From: CAADGN01 sp035443945
GTDB taxonomy: Bacteria > Planctomycetota > Phycisphaerae > Phycisphaerales > UBA1924
NCBI GenBank assembly: GCA_035443945.1
Contig: DAOMNQ010000005.1
Span: 13,153-77,152 of the forward strand
Length of the DNA stretch: 64,000 bases
Direction: 5' to 3'
Shown here: piece after piece, positions 34,522-43,078 of the stretch
How the letters are laid out: the number at the start of each line of letters is the position of its first letter
Numbering within the stretch: position 1 is the stretch's first letter
Translations under genes and position numbers: made by a program
The notes under the pieces: generated by a model
What the model saw: the letters and a program-made list of their open reading frames with translations, nothing else
Told to the model about the DNA's origin: nothing
Database searches by the model: none

Positions 34522-35461
34522 TCAAGAGTGGGCAGGCGGCCCATCCAGACACCGCACAAGCGACGCCATCCGCACCGGAACCCCGTTCGCAACCTGCCTC
34601 AGGATCAGCGACCGCTCCGAGTCCGCAACCTCCCCGTCCAGTTCCAGGCCCCGGTTCACCGGCCCGGGGTGCATGACGACCGCACCCGGCTTCATCCGAC
34701 GCGCCCGCTCCGCCGACAGCCCGCACGCCGCCCGGAACTCCCGCAGCGACGCGAACGCCGGCGACGCCTGCCGCCCCGCGTCCCCGTGACGCTCGAACTG
34801 CACACGCAGCATCATCACCGCGTCCGCCCCCGGAAGCACCGCATCGAAGTCGTGCTCCACCCGCACCCGCGGCGCCAGCGCGGCCAGCGACGGCGGCGCG
34901 AGCGCGGGCGGACCCACCAACGTTACCGACGCCCCGAGCGCGCTCAGCCCGAACACGTTCGACCGCGCCACGCGCGAACTCACCACGTCGCCCACGATCC
35001 AGCGTCTCCGACCGGCCCATCGCGTCCGCCAGCGTCAGCGCGTCCAGCAGCCCCTGCGTCGGGTGCTCATGCCGACCGTCCCCCGCGTTCAGCACCGCGC
35101 ACCCCACCCGCCGGGCGATCATCTCGACCGCGCCGCTCTGCGACGCCCGCACCACCAACGCATCGACCCCCAGCGCCTCCACCGTCCGCGCCGTGTCCGT
35201 CAGCGTCTCGCCCTTGGCGTGGCTCGACCCCGCCACCGGCAGGTCGATCACCTCCGCCCCCAGCCGGAGCGCGGCGATCGAAAAACTCGTCCGCGTCCGC
35301 GTCGAGTTCTCGAAAAAGAGCGTCCCCACCGTCCGCCCTGCCAGCCGCTGCGGCAGCGAACCCGACGCCGCCGCCGACCGGAACGCCATCGCCTCGCGCA
35401 GGATCGCCCGGATCTCATCCGCCGGCAGGTTGTGCAGCGTCAGCAGGTGCGGCGAGGGCAT
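34522..35461 (-). pseudogene. pyrB: Aspartate carbamoyltransferase, frameshifted
   Basis: PyrB joins carbamoyl phosphate to aspartate, the committed step of pyrimidine synthesis. The first half, from 35461 (or GTG 35467), has the carbamoyl-phosphate site FFENSTRTRTSFSIA and GDGRHEHPTQGLLDALTLAD, ending at M-G-R-S-E-T-L. The second half continues in another frame from about 34998: IVGDVVSSRVARSNVFGLSA to VVMHPGPVNRGLELDG. Homologues have five or six residues (such as E-G-R-R-V) between the two parts, so a deletion of about 14 or 17 bases at 34999 would explain the shift. A broken essential gene suggests an assembly error or a second copy elsewhere. Confidence 0.85.
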
Positions 35462-35506
35462 GTGCACGGAGTGTAGAGGCTATCCCGTAACCTCGGAGAA
35501 CCGATC

Positions 35507-35583
35507 TCACCACAGAGGCACAGAGGGCACCGAGGCAGGAATTCTTGGTTTCTTCTCTCGGTGCCTTCTGTGCCCTGTGGTGA
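35507..35583. repeat. Inverted repeat of the CACAGAGG family
   Basis: The left arm (35507-35534, TCACCACAGAGGCACAGAGG...) is the inverted copy of the right arm (35557-35583), with about two differences and a 22-base loop. It lies between pyrB and the frameshifted lipoprotein-like gene, and the same arm sequence recurs at 58229-58440. Confidence 0.85.
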
Positions 35584-35659
35584 ATCACGGGTTTGGGGAT
35601 AGGTTGCAGGTAGGAGAACACCAGACGGGTCTGTGCCTCACCCTCCTGTCACGCCTCGC

Positions 35660-36678
35660 TCACTCCCGACCCGGCGAAGCCTCCGCCTGTCTCGCCGGGA
35701 ACGGATCCCGCATCGCCGCACCCAGCGAGTCACCCGCACCCAGCGCACTCCGTGCCCGGCGAGGGGACTCCGCGCCCGGTGCGGCCGCCTCCGCCCGAAC
35801 GGTCCCCGATGGCTCAGGCCACACGATCCACCACGCCGGCGGCGCGGCGAACGCGCCCGCCTCACCGTCCGCTTCACCTACCGGCTCCATCGTCTCCATC
35901 CGCGGCGGTGGGGGGGTCGGCGCACGCGCAGGCTCCACCGTGATGAACACCGTCTCACGCCGCATGACCTCGTCGTTGAACGGGTCCCGCGTCGGCGGCA
36001 GCCAGACCTGCCCCCGCTCGCCGACGCCTGCACCTTGGTCATGGTTCCGACAGTCGCGTCGCCCACCGGCTCGTTCACCGGCGCGACCGTCGGTTCGATC
36101 GGCCGCGGCGAAGCCTCGCGCCGCGCACGCTGCTGCCGCTGCGGCTCCGGGGGCAGGTAGTACGGCTCCGGCGTCGGCACCACGCCGATCGCCCACGGCT
36201 GCGTGTGCTCCACGCGCCACGAGGTCCAACCCGTCCGGCGCAGCCACACCGTCGTCGTCTGGTCCAGCGGCGAAGTCGTCTCCCCCAGCGTGAACACCGG
36301 ACGGGTCACGTCCACCTTCGCACGGTCGCTCCGGACCCAGATGCGCCCGATGTGGTACGTCGGCAGGTGTGCCGTCTCGTCCGTCAACGCCCGTGCGTTC
36401 GGCCCCGCCGCCTCCACGGTCGCCAGGTACCACTCACGCTTCAGACCCGCCGGCAGGTTGAGCGCATACTCCTCCGTCGGCGGCGGGTAGTGCTCCACCG
36501 ACCACCGCGCCGCCGCCGCCATCAACGCCGACAGCGTCGCCCCGTTCGGATCCTCGTCCGGGGTCGCCGCCACGCCCAGCGACGACGGGTAACTCGTGTG
36601 GTGGACCGTGTTGCACGCCCCCGCGGCCAGGGCCAGCGAGAGCAGCGCAGCGTGCATCCCTGCGGTTCGTGCCTTCAT
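35660..36678 (-). pseudogene. Lipoprotein-like protein, frameshifted
   Basis: From ATG 36678 the frame encodes a signal sequence with an imperfect lipobox (LALAAGAC) and a domain rich in W and Y (ARWSVEHYPPPTEEYALNLP, TTVWLRRTGWTSWRVEHTQP). Near 36040 the protein-like reading jumps to another frame, which gives ERGQVWLPPTRDPFNDEVMR and a Pro/Glu-rich end stopping at 35660. Past the jump the original frame yields only Arg/Ser-rich nonsense. A one- or two-base error near 36030-36050 would join them. Function unknown. Confidence 0.65.
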
Positions 36679-36722
36679 GCTCCCTTCGATCGGCGCAATG
36701 CCCCGCTTTCCTAGAGTTGCCC

Positions 36723-37403
36723 GTGATCCGAGACCCCAGCAGCGAAACCGGTCGATTCGTCCTCGGCATCACCGGCGCCTCCGGTGCGGCCTACGCCCTC
36801 CGCCTGCTGGAACTCCTCCTCAGGGGCGGGCACGAGGTTCATCTGGTCGTCAGCGACTACGGCCGCCGCCTCCTCGCCGACGAGGCCGGCGTCCGCACCA
36901 TCACCCCCGAAGGTCTTCTCCCCCATCTCGTCTCATCCACCGACCCCGATCCACACCCCCGCAGCGACCGGCCGCGCGAGCCTCGCCACCTCCCCGGCCG
37001 CCTCGTCGTCCACCCCAACAAGGATGTCGGCGCGGTCATCGCCTCCGGCTCCTTCCTCCACCGAGGCATGGTCGTCCTCCCCTGCTCCAGCGCAAGCCTC
37101 GGCGCCATCGCCTCCGGCAGCGGCAGCAACCTCCTCACCCGCGCCGCCATGGTCTGCCTCAAGGAACGAAGACCACTCATCCTCTGCCACCGCGAGACCC
37201 CCCTGAGCCTCATCGACGTCGAGAACATGCGCACCCTCACCCTCGCAGGCGCGACCGTCTGCCCCACCAACCCCGGCTTCTACCTCCACCCCCAGCGCGT
37301 CGAAGACCTCGTCGACTTCATCGTCGGCAAGACCCTCGACCTCCTCGGCGTCGAGCACGGGCTGAAGACGCGGTGGGAGGGGACAGAGTACGACGCAAGG
37401 TGA
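36723..37403 (+). CDS. ubiX: Flavin prenyltransferase UbiX
   Basis: About 226 residues. UbiX makes prenylated FMN, the cofactor of UbiD-type decarboxylases. The N-terminal GITGASGAAYALRLLE loop, VVLPCSSASLGAIASGSGSN and LILCHRETPLSLIDVENM are the family signatures. The start is probably GTG 36723, without a good ribosome binding site; its upstream frame lies inside the divergent lipoprotein-like gene's start. An insertion of about 15 residues with the Pro-rich text STDPDPHPRSDRP is longer than usual. No ubiD is in the window. Confidence 0.93.
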   Translation: MIRDPSSETGRFVLGITGASGAAYALRLLELLLRGGHEVHLVVSDYGRRLLADEAGVRTITPEGLLPHLVSSTDPDPHPRSDRPREPRHLPGRLVVHPNKDVGAVIASGSFLHRGMVVLPCSSASLGAIASGSGSNLLTRAAMVCLKERRPLILCHRETPLSLIDVENMRTLTLAGATVCPTNPGFYLHPQRVEDLVDFIVGKTLDLLGVEHGLKTRWEGTEYDAR

Positions 37404-37423
37404 GTGAGAGCGCCAGGACCGCT

Positions 37424-38632
37424 TCACGCGGTGGGCTCGATATCCGATTCGATAGCCTGAATCACGCCGTCCGCAAGAAACACTCGCGCGTAGTTCCTGC
37501 CTGTGATCTCGCGGAGGATGCCGTGTTCGACCAAACGATCAACGTACCGCTGGGCCTGCTGCACGCGCACGCCGAGTCTCTGCGCCACGTCCCCCGTCCG
37601 AACAGCGGGCCGCTCAAAGAGAAAGTCCGTCAGTTCCCGCAGGCGGGCCGTTGATCGTTCTTCCGTGACCAGATCGGCGTAGGTACGGCGCAGGTCGAGC
37701 ATCCGCCGTGCCCGCGCCACCCCGTCATCAGCCTGCGCCGCGACCGCGGTGCAGAAGAATCTCACCCAGTCGGACCATGCGCCCTCCGTGCTCACGCGCC
37801 GAAGCAGCAGAAAGTAATCCTCCCTGTTCTTGTCGAAGAACGGGCTGACATAGACCAACGGCCGCGAGAGCAGCCCGCCACGACAGAGCGACGCGATGAT
37901 CAGCATCCGCCCAAGCCGACCGTTCCCGTCGGCGAACGGGTGGATCGTCTCAAACTGGTAATGCGTGAGGGCCGCAGCGATGATCGGCGGAACCCATCCG
38001 GGCGGCTCGCGCAGAAACTTCTCGAGTGCGTCCATGCACGGCGGCACTTCGTGCGCAGGCGGCGGCACGAACGCTGCGTTGTCAAACCCCGAGCGTTCGC
38101 CCTGAATGTAGACCTGGCCTTCACGGTACTGCCCCGGTGACTTGTCCGATCCCCGAACCCCGCCCGACATCAGAACCTTGTGCATGCTCTTGATCAGCCA
38201 CTGGCCGAGCGGCGCCGATGAGTTCAGCGCGACCTCCATCGCGCCGAGGTAGTTGCGCACCTCCCGGGAGTCGTCCGTCGACGCGACATCCGCCTGGTCA
38301 AGGGCGATGTCCTCGGCCGACGCGATTGTGTTCTCAATGCGAGACGACGCCTGCGCCTCACGAAGCCTGAACGGATTGGCCAACAACTGGGCGTTCGGGA
38401 GTGTCTCCGCTATGCCGTCGAGACGAACAAGTCCCTTCAACGCGGCTTCAAGTTGCGGGTACACCTCCCCAAGAAGTGTTTGCCGAACATGCTCAGGGGG
38501 AAGGGGATCGGGGACAAAGGCCTCCCCGCTGAAAGCAATGGCCTTCGGAACTCCCCCTACGAATCGGAGTTCCGTGCCCTCGGTTCGGACCAGACGCCCC
38601 GGGAAAGGGCTTGTGAAGTCGCTGGTCTGCAT
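37424..38632 (-). CDS. Fic-family adenylyltransferase with inhibitory helix
   Basis: A protein of 402 residues. The Fic motif HPFADGNGRLGR (residues 231-242) is complete, with catalytic His231. The N-terminal inhibitory motif S-x-x-x-E-N is present at Ser96 to Asn101 (SSRIEN), so it is a class II, intrinsically self-inhibited Fic protein. The C-terminal 70 residues form a winged-HTH-like domain (VRTGDVAQRLGVRVQQAQRY). Such proteins attach AMP to Ser/Thr/Tyr of target proteins, and standalone ones often act in stress control. Upstream repeats of ATTGAACAG may be where the HTH binds. The start at 38632 has no ribosome binding site and the ATG overlaps one such motif. Confidence 0.92.
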   Translation of the reverse strand: MQTSDFTSPFPGRLVRTEGTELRFVGGVPKAIAFSGEAFVPDPLPPEHVRQTLLGEVYPQLEAALKGLVRLDGIAETLPNAQLLANPFRLREAQASSRIENTIASAEDIALDQADVASTDDSREVRNYLGAMEVALNSSAPLGQWLIKSMHKVLMSGGVRGSDKSPGQYREGQVYIQGERSGFDNAAFVPPPAHEVPPCMDALEKFLREPPGWVPPIIAAALTHYQFETIHPFADGNGRLGRMLIIASLCRGGLLSRPLVYVSPFFDKNREDYFLLLRRVSTEGAWSDWVRFFCTAVAAQADDGVARARRMLDLRRTYADLVTEERSTARLRELTDFLFERPAVRTGDVAQRLGVRVQQAQRYVDRLVEHGILREITGRNYARVFLADGVIQAIESDIEPTA

Positions 38633-38721
38633 TGAACAGAATGATACCCATTTGTGCCAAGATTGAACAGTTCAGGCCAAAACCGTTCAATCGACCCCGA
38701 ATATGGTCTTGAACTGTTCAA
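38631..38721. promoter_or_regulatory. Operator-like repeats upstream of fic
   Basis: The motif ATTGAACAG occurs at 38631-38639 (over the fic start codon) and 38662-38670, the inverted form GTTCAAT at 38685-38691, and the perfect palindrome TTGAAC-T-GTTCAA at 38709-38721. The 38663-38675 site is a near palindrome too. This clustering in a short AT-richer stretch suggests a regulator-binding region. Confidence 0.6.
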
Positions 38722-38781
38722 TTCCATTCCTCGATCTGTATCTGGGGGTTGAGCGGACCCGAGGCCACTCAATCTAGGGGG

Positions 38782-41700
38782 TCACCCCCGCTCCCACCGC
38801 TTCTGACCGCGCTCAATCTCCACACTCTGCCCTCCAACCAGGTGCAACGCCTCCCGACCAAGCAGCCCCGCCAGCGTCGCCAGCGCCTCGGGCGCCAGCG
38901 GGCACCGCAGCGGCGTCCCCGGCTTGATCTCGCACAGGCACTCTCCGGTGTCGATCAGCAGTTCCACCGGCACCGATGGCTGACTCCCGTTCGCCGTCCC
39001 GTTTTTCGACGGCCCCGGTCCCCCCAGGATCGCCGCGACCTCCCGCAACGCCCGCTCCGACGACCCGTTCAGCCGCGGCTCAGACACCGTGATCCGCAGC
39101 CGCCCCCCCTGCAGCGGCACCCCGTCGATCGGCACCAGCGAGTCCGCGATGACCTGCGCCTCGCCCCGCGACCGGTCGATCCGCCCCAGCAGGAAGAACG
39201 GCGCATCCGTTCCCAGCACGTGCCCGTACCGCGCGTACGCATCCGCGAACAGCACCGCGTCCGCCGCACCCGACAGGTCCTCCACCGTCACCATCGCCAT
39301 CTTCTGCCCCGCGCTGCGACCGTTGCGCACGACCGTCGTCCGCACCGACTGCAACAGCACCGCAAGCCGCACCCGCGTGTCCGTCGGCAGGTCGTGAAGG
39401 TCCTGCACACGGTGCGACGCGAACACCGCGACCCACGACGACCACTGCTCCAGCGGGTGGCTCGACACGTAGAACCCCAGCGCATCCTTCTCGTTGCGAA
39501 GCGTCTCGCTCTCGCTCCACGCGGGCGCGGGCGCGAGCGGCGTCGGCGCATCCGGCGTCCCCGCCGCCTCCTCCGGCTCGCCCCCGAAGCCGAACAACTG
39601 TCCCTGCCCCGTCGCACGGTCGTGCGCCGCCTTCTGCCCCGCGGCGACCGCCTGCTCGATCGTCGCGATCATCGCCGCGCGGCGCTCGCGCCCGTGCAGC
39701 GAGTCGAACGCGCCGCTCTTCACCAGCGCCTCGATCGTCGCCTTGTTCACCGCGCACTGCGGCACGCGCTCGCAGAAATCGAAGATCGACGCGAAGGGCT
39801 TGTGGGAGCCATCGACTTGAAGAGAGGCATCGAGGGACCGCGGCATCGGGGCATCGAGTGAAGGCGTTTCCGACCCCTGCGCTCTCGATCCCGCGCTCGC
39901 TCCCTCCCTCTCCCGCATGATCGCCTCGATCGCCTTCGCCCCCGCCCCCTTGATCGCGCGCAGCCCGAACCGCACGTGCCCGTGGTGCGCATCCCGCGGC
40001 TCCCCCTCGTCGAACACCACCGAGAACTCCGCCTGCGACAGGTTCACGTCCGGTGGGCGCACCTCCACGCCGGTGCGCACCACGCGCCCCGTCGCCGGGT
40101 CGATGAACCGCGTGCGCTTGCAGTCCTCGAGGTAGGGCGTCCAGTCGCTCGCCTTCTGCGCCTGGCTCTCGTACGTCAGGAACGCCGCCATGTACTGGTT
40201 CGGGAAGTACGTCTTCAGGTACGCCGTCTGGTACGCCACGATCGCGTAGCCCGTCGAGTGCGACTTGTTGAACCCGTACCCCGCGAACTTCAGGATCAAC
40301 TCGAACAACTCTTCCGCCGCCGATCGGCTCAGCCCGTTCCGCTCCGCGCCCTCCAGGAAGCGCGAACGCTCGGCCGCGATCGTCTTCTCCTTCTTCTTGC
40401 TGATCGCCTTGATCAGGCCGTACGCTGCGCGCAGCGGCACGCCGCCCAACTCGTGCACGATCAGCATCACCTGTTCCTGGTACACCATCACGCCGTACGT
40501 CTCGGCCGTGTGCCGATCGACGATGGGGTGCACCCGGGGCACGCGGTCCGCCCCGTGCTTGCGGCGGTTGTAGTCCGGGATCAGGTCCATCGGCCCCGGC
40601 CGGAAGAGCGCGTTCGCGGCGATCAGGTCTTCGAGCCGGTCCGGCTTCATCTCCGTCAGCAGCCGACGCATCCCCCCCGATTCGAACTGGAACACCCCCG
40701 TCGTGTCCGCCCGCTGAAACACCTCAAACACCCGAGGGTCGTCGTACGTGAGCCGCTCGAGGTCGAGCGGGTGCGGGCCGCCGTTGCCCTGCGTGCGTCC
40801 GACCGCCCTCCAGATCTCCTCCTCTCCCAGCCCCTCCCGGATCAGACGCTTCGCGCGCTCGATCACGCTCAGCGTCCGCAGACCGAGGAAGTCCATCTTC
40901 AGCAGGCCCATCTTCTCGCACGTCGGGCCGTCCCACTGCGTGACGATCTCGTGCTCCGCCGCGTTTGTCTGCCGGTAGAGCGGCACGATCTCGTGCAGAG
41001 GCCGCGTCGCCACGATCACGCCCGCAGCGTGGACGCCCGCGTGCCGCGCCTGCCCCTCGATGCGCCGCGCCGTGTCGATGACGCGCTTCGCCTCGGGGTC
41101 CGCCTCGTACATGGCCCGGAAGTCCGGCTCCGCCTCCAGCGCGCGGTCCAGCGTGATGCCCAACTGCTCCGGCACCTGCTTGGCGATCCGGTCCGCCTTC
41201 GCCAGCGGCACGCCCAGCACCCGCGCCACGTCGCGGATCGCCGCCCGCGCCTTGAGCGTCCCGAACGTGATGATCTGCGCCACGTGCCCGTACTTGCGGC
41301 GCACATAGTCCAGCACCTCCGCCCGCCCGTCCTGGCACAGGTCGATGTCGATGTCCGGGTACTCCGCCCGGTCCGGGTCCGTGAACCGCTCGAAGAGCAG
41401 CCCGTACCGCACCGGGCAGGCGTTCGAGAGGCCGAGCACATACCCCACCATCGTCCCCACGCCCGACCCGCGCGCGATCGCCGGAATGCCCCGCTGCCGG
41501 CCCCAGTTCACGAAGTCCCAGACGATCAGGAAGTACGGCGAGATTCCCTTCTCGGCGAGGATGCCGAGTTCGCGGTCGAGACGGGCGCGCTCGGGCGAGG
41601 CCGCGGGAATCTCGCCGTAGCGCCACACCATGCCCGCTTCGGCCAGCAGCCGCAGCGCCCGGTCGCACTCCGCCTTCACCGCCGCCGGGTCCGTCTCGTC

Positions 41701-42777
41701 CCGCGTCGCGTCGTACGGCTCGAGCGTGAAGGCAGCGCAGTACGCCGTGTGCCACGCCGACACGTCCCCCCCGAACCGCGGGTCGTCCCGCCGCGGCAGG
41801 TCGGCATCTTCCGGGATGCGCACCCGCACCACCGGCGCGTGGCTCGCCCCGATCGGCAACTCGACGTTGCACCGCGCCGCGATCCGCACCGTGTTCGCGA
41901 GCGCCTCCTCCGCGGCGTCCGGCATCTCGCGCCGGAACAACTCCGCCATCTGCTCCGCGCTCTTGACGTACAACTCCGGCGTGTACCGCATCCGGTTCGG
42001 GTCGTCCTTCGTCTTGCCCGTCGAGATGCAGATCAGCGAGTCATGCGCGTCGTGGTCCTCCGCCAGAAGGAAGTGCGCGTCGTTGTCGCACACCAGCGGC
42101 AGGTCCAGTTCCCGCGCCAGCCGGACCAGGTGCCCGTTGATCGCGTTCTGCTCCGGCACGTGGTGCTGCAACTCGACGAAGAACCGCGGCCCGGTCCCCT
42201 CGTCCGCGAACACCCGCGCGTGCCACCGCGCCGACTCGACCGCCGACTCCCACCCCGTCCGGTCGTCGCGCTGCACCAGCCGCAGCAGGTGCTCGCCGAT
42301 CTCCGACCCGAGGTGCCCGTTGATCGCGATCAGCCCCGAGTGACGCTCCTCCAGCAACGCCCGATCGATCCGCGGCTTGAAGTAGAATCCCGTGAGGTAC
42401 GCCTCCGAGCACATCGCCATCAGGTTGCGCCACCCGGTCTCGTTCTCCGCCAGCAGCACGAGGTGGTACCCGCCGTCCGCCACGCCCGTGTATGTCCGGT
42501 CGCGTCTGTCACCCGGCGCGACGTAGGCCTCGACGCCCAGGATCGGCTTTACCCCCGCCTTCCGCGCCGCCTCGTAGAACGCCACCGCCCCGTGCAGGTT
42601 CCCGTGGTCCGTCAGCGCGACGGCCGGCATCCCCAGTTCACGAACCCGCGCGACCAGACGGTCGATCCGGTTCGCCCCGTCCAGGAGCGAGTATTCCGAG
42701 TGCAGGTGGAGGTGGACGAACGGCGCGGCCGAATCACCGGCCCCGAGAAACCCCATGGATGGTGCTTCGGCGGACAT
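38782..42777 (-). CDS. dnaE: DNA polymerase III subunit alpha
   Basis: A protein of 1331 residues, the replicative polymerase catalytic subunit. The PHP domain opens with FVHLHLHSEYSLLDGANRID. The palm carries PDIDIDLCQDGR with two of the three catalytic Asp residues, and the rest (GPTCEKMGLLKMDFLGLRTL, FNKSHSTGYAIVAYQTAYLK) follows the DnaE order up to the OB-fold and C-terminal region. At about residues 958-993 an Ala/Ser/Pro-rich stretch (GSETPSLDAPMPRSLDASLQ) sits where other DnaE proteins pass directly from the helix-hairpin-helix to P-F-x-S-I-F-D-F. Its DNA is GCATCGAG-repeat-like. The start ATG 42777 has no good ribosome binding site. Confidence 0.96.
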   Translation of the reverse strand: MSAEAPSMGFLGAGDSAAPFVHLHLHSEYSLLDGANRIDRLVARVRELGMPAVALTDHGNLHGAVAFYEAARKAGVKPILGVEAYVAPGDRRDRTYTGVADGGYHLVLLAENETGWRNLMAMCSEAYLTGFYFKPRIDRALLEERHSGLIAINGHLGSEIGEHLLRLVQRDDRTGWESAVESARWHARVFADEGTGPRFFVELQHHVPEQNAINGHLVRLARELDLPLVCDNDAHFLLAEDHDAHDSLICISTGKTKDDPNRMRYTPELYVKSAEQMAELFRREMPDAAEEALANTVRIAARCNVELPIGASHAPVVRVRIPEDADLPRRDDPRFGGDVSAWHTAYCAAFTLEPYDATRDETDPAAVKAECDRALRLLAEAGMVWRYGEIPAASPERARLDRELGILAEKGISPYFLIVWDFVNWGRQRGIPAIARGSGVGTMVGYVLGLSNACPVRYGLLFERFTDPDRAEYPDIDIDLCQDGRAEVLDYVRRKYGHVAQIITFGTLKARAAIRDVARVLGVPLAKADRIAKQVPEQLGITLDRALEAEPDFRAMYEADPEAKRVIDTARRIEGQARHAGVHAAGVIVATRPLHEIVPLYRQTNAAEHEIVTQWDGPTCEKMGLLKMDFLGLRTLSVIERAKRLIREGLGEEEIWRAVGRTQGNGGPHPLDLERLTYDDPRVFEVFQRADTTGVFQFESGGMRRLLTEMKPDRLEDLIAANALFRPGPMDLIPDYNRRKHGADRVPRVHPIVDRHTAETYGVMVYQEQVMLIVHELGGVPLRAAYGLIKAISKKKEKTIAAERSRFLEGAERNGLSRSAAEELFELILKFAGYGFNKSHSTGYAIVAYQTAYLKTYFPNQYMAAFLTYESQAQKASDWTPYLEDCKRTRFIDPATGRVVRTGVEVRPPDVNLSQAEFSVVFDEGEPRDAHHGHVRFGLRAIKGAGAKAIEAIMREREGASAGSRAQGSETPSLDAPMPRSLDASLQVDGSHKPFASIFDFCERVPQCAVNKATIEALVKSGAFDSLHGRERRAAMIATIEQAVAAGQKAAHDRATGQGQLFGFGGEPEEAAGTPDAPTPLAPAPAWSESETLRNEKDALGFYVSSHPLEQWSSWVAVFASHRVQDLHDLPTDTRVRLAVLLQSVRTTVVRNGRSAGQKMAMVTVEDLSGAADAVLFADAYARYGHVLGTDAPFFLLGRIDRSRGEAQVIADSLVPIDGVPLQGGRLRITVSEPRLNGSSERALREVAAILGGPGPSKNGTANGSQPSVPVELLIDTGECLCEIKPGTPLRCPLAPEALATLAGLLGREALHLVGGQSVEIERGQKRWERG
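39800..39905. repeat. Repeat-like in-frame insert inside dnaE
   Basis: Within the dnaE frame, GGCATCGAG, GGCATCGGG and GCATCGAG follow each other at about 39827-39858. The surrounding protein text is low-complexity and absent from the usual DnaE sequence at this place. The insert keeps the frame open. Confidence 0.55.
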
Positions 42778-43078
42778 GGATCACAATCCGTAGTAAGCAG
42801 TTCGACTGGATGGCAGTGTACGCGAAAGCGGCTCTCGTGGGCATCACCGACAGGACATCCACCGACACCGAACAGAACCCTGCGCCTGGACGCCGGACTC
42901 GTCCGTACGGACGGCGCGAGGGGAACCTACGCCGGGCATCGATCCCGCGCGCAACGGTGCGTCGGGCATGGTGCCGTATCCTCGGGCGGCATCAACGCCG
43001 CGTCGAACGGCGAACGGGTTGGTGGTTCTGTGCCTGATCGCGCGCATGGGTTGTGTCTCCCACGTGGTGCTCGTCGTG
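42778..43078. other. Intergenic region between dnaE and a glycosyltransferase gene
   Basis: These 301 bases separate divergent genes and must carry both promoters. I see no ORF with a ribosome binding site, no RNA gene and no clear promoter hexamers or strong hairpin. Confidence 0.4.

Noticed and set aside
33773..35467. A single 564-residue protein from the pyrB start to the PEP-CTERM-like tail
   Set aside because: It joins the first half of PyrB to a separate secreted protein through antisense-like sequence, only because of the pyrB frameshift. The secreted protein has its own start and signal peptide at 34411.
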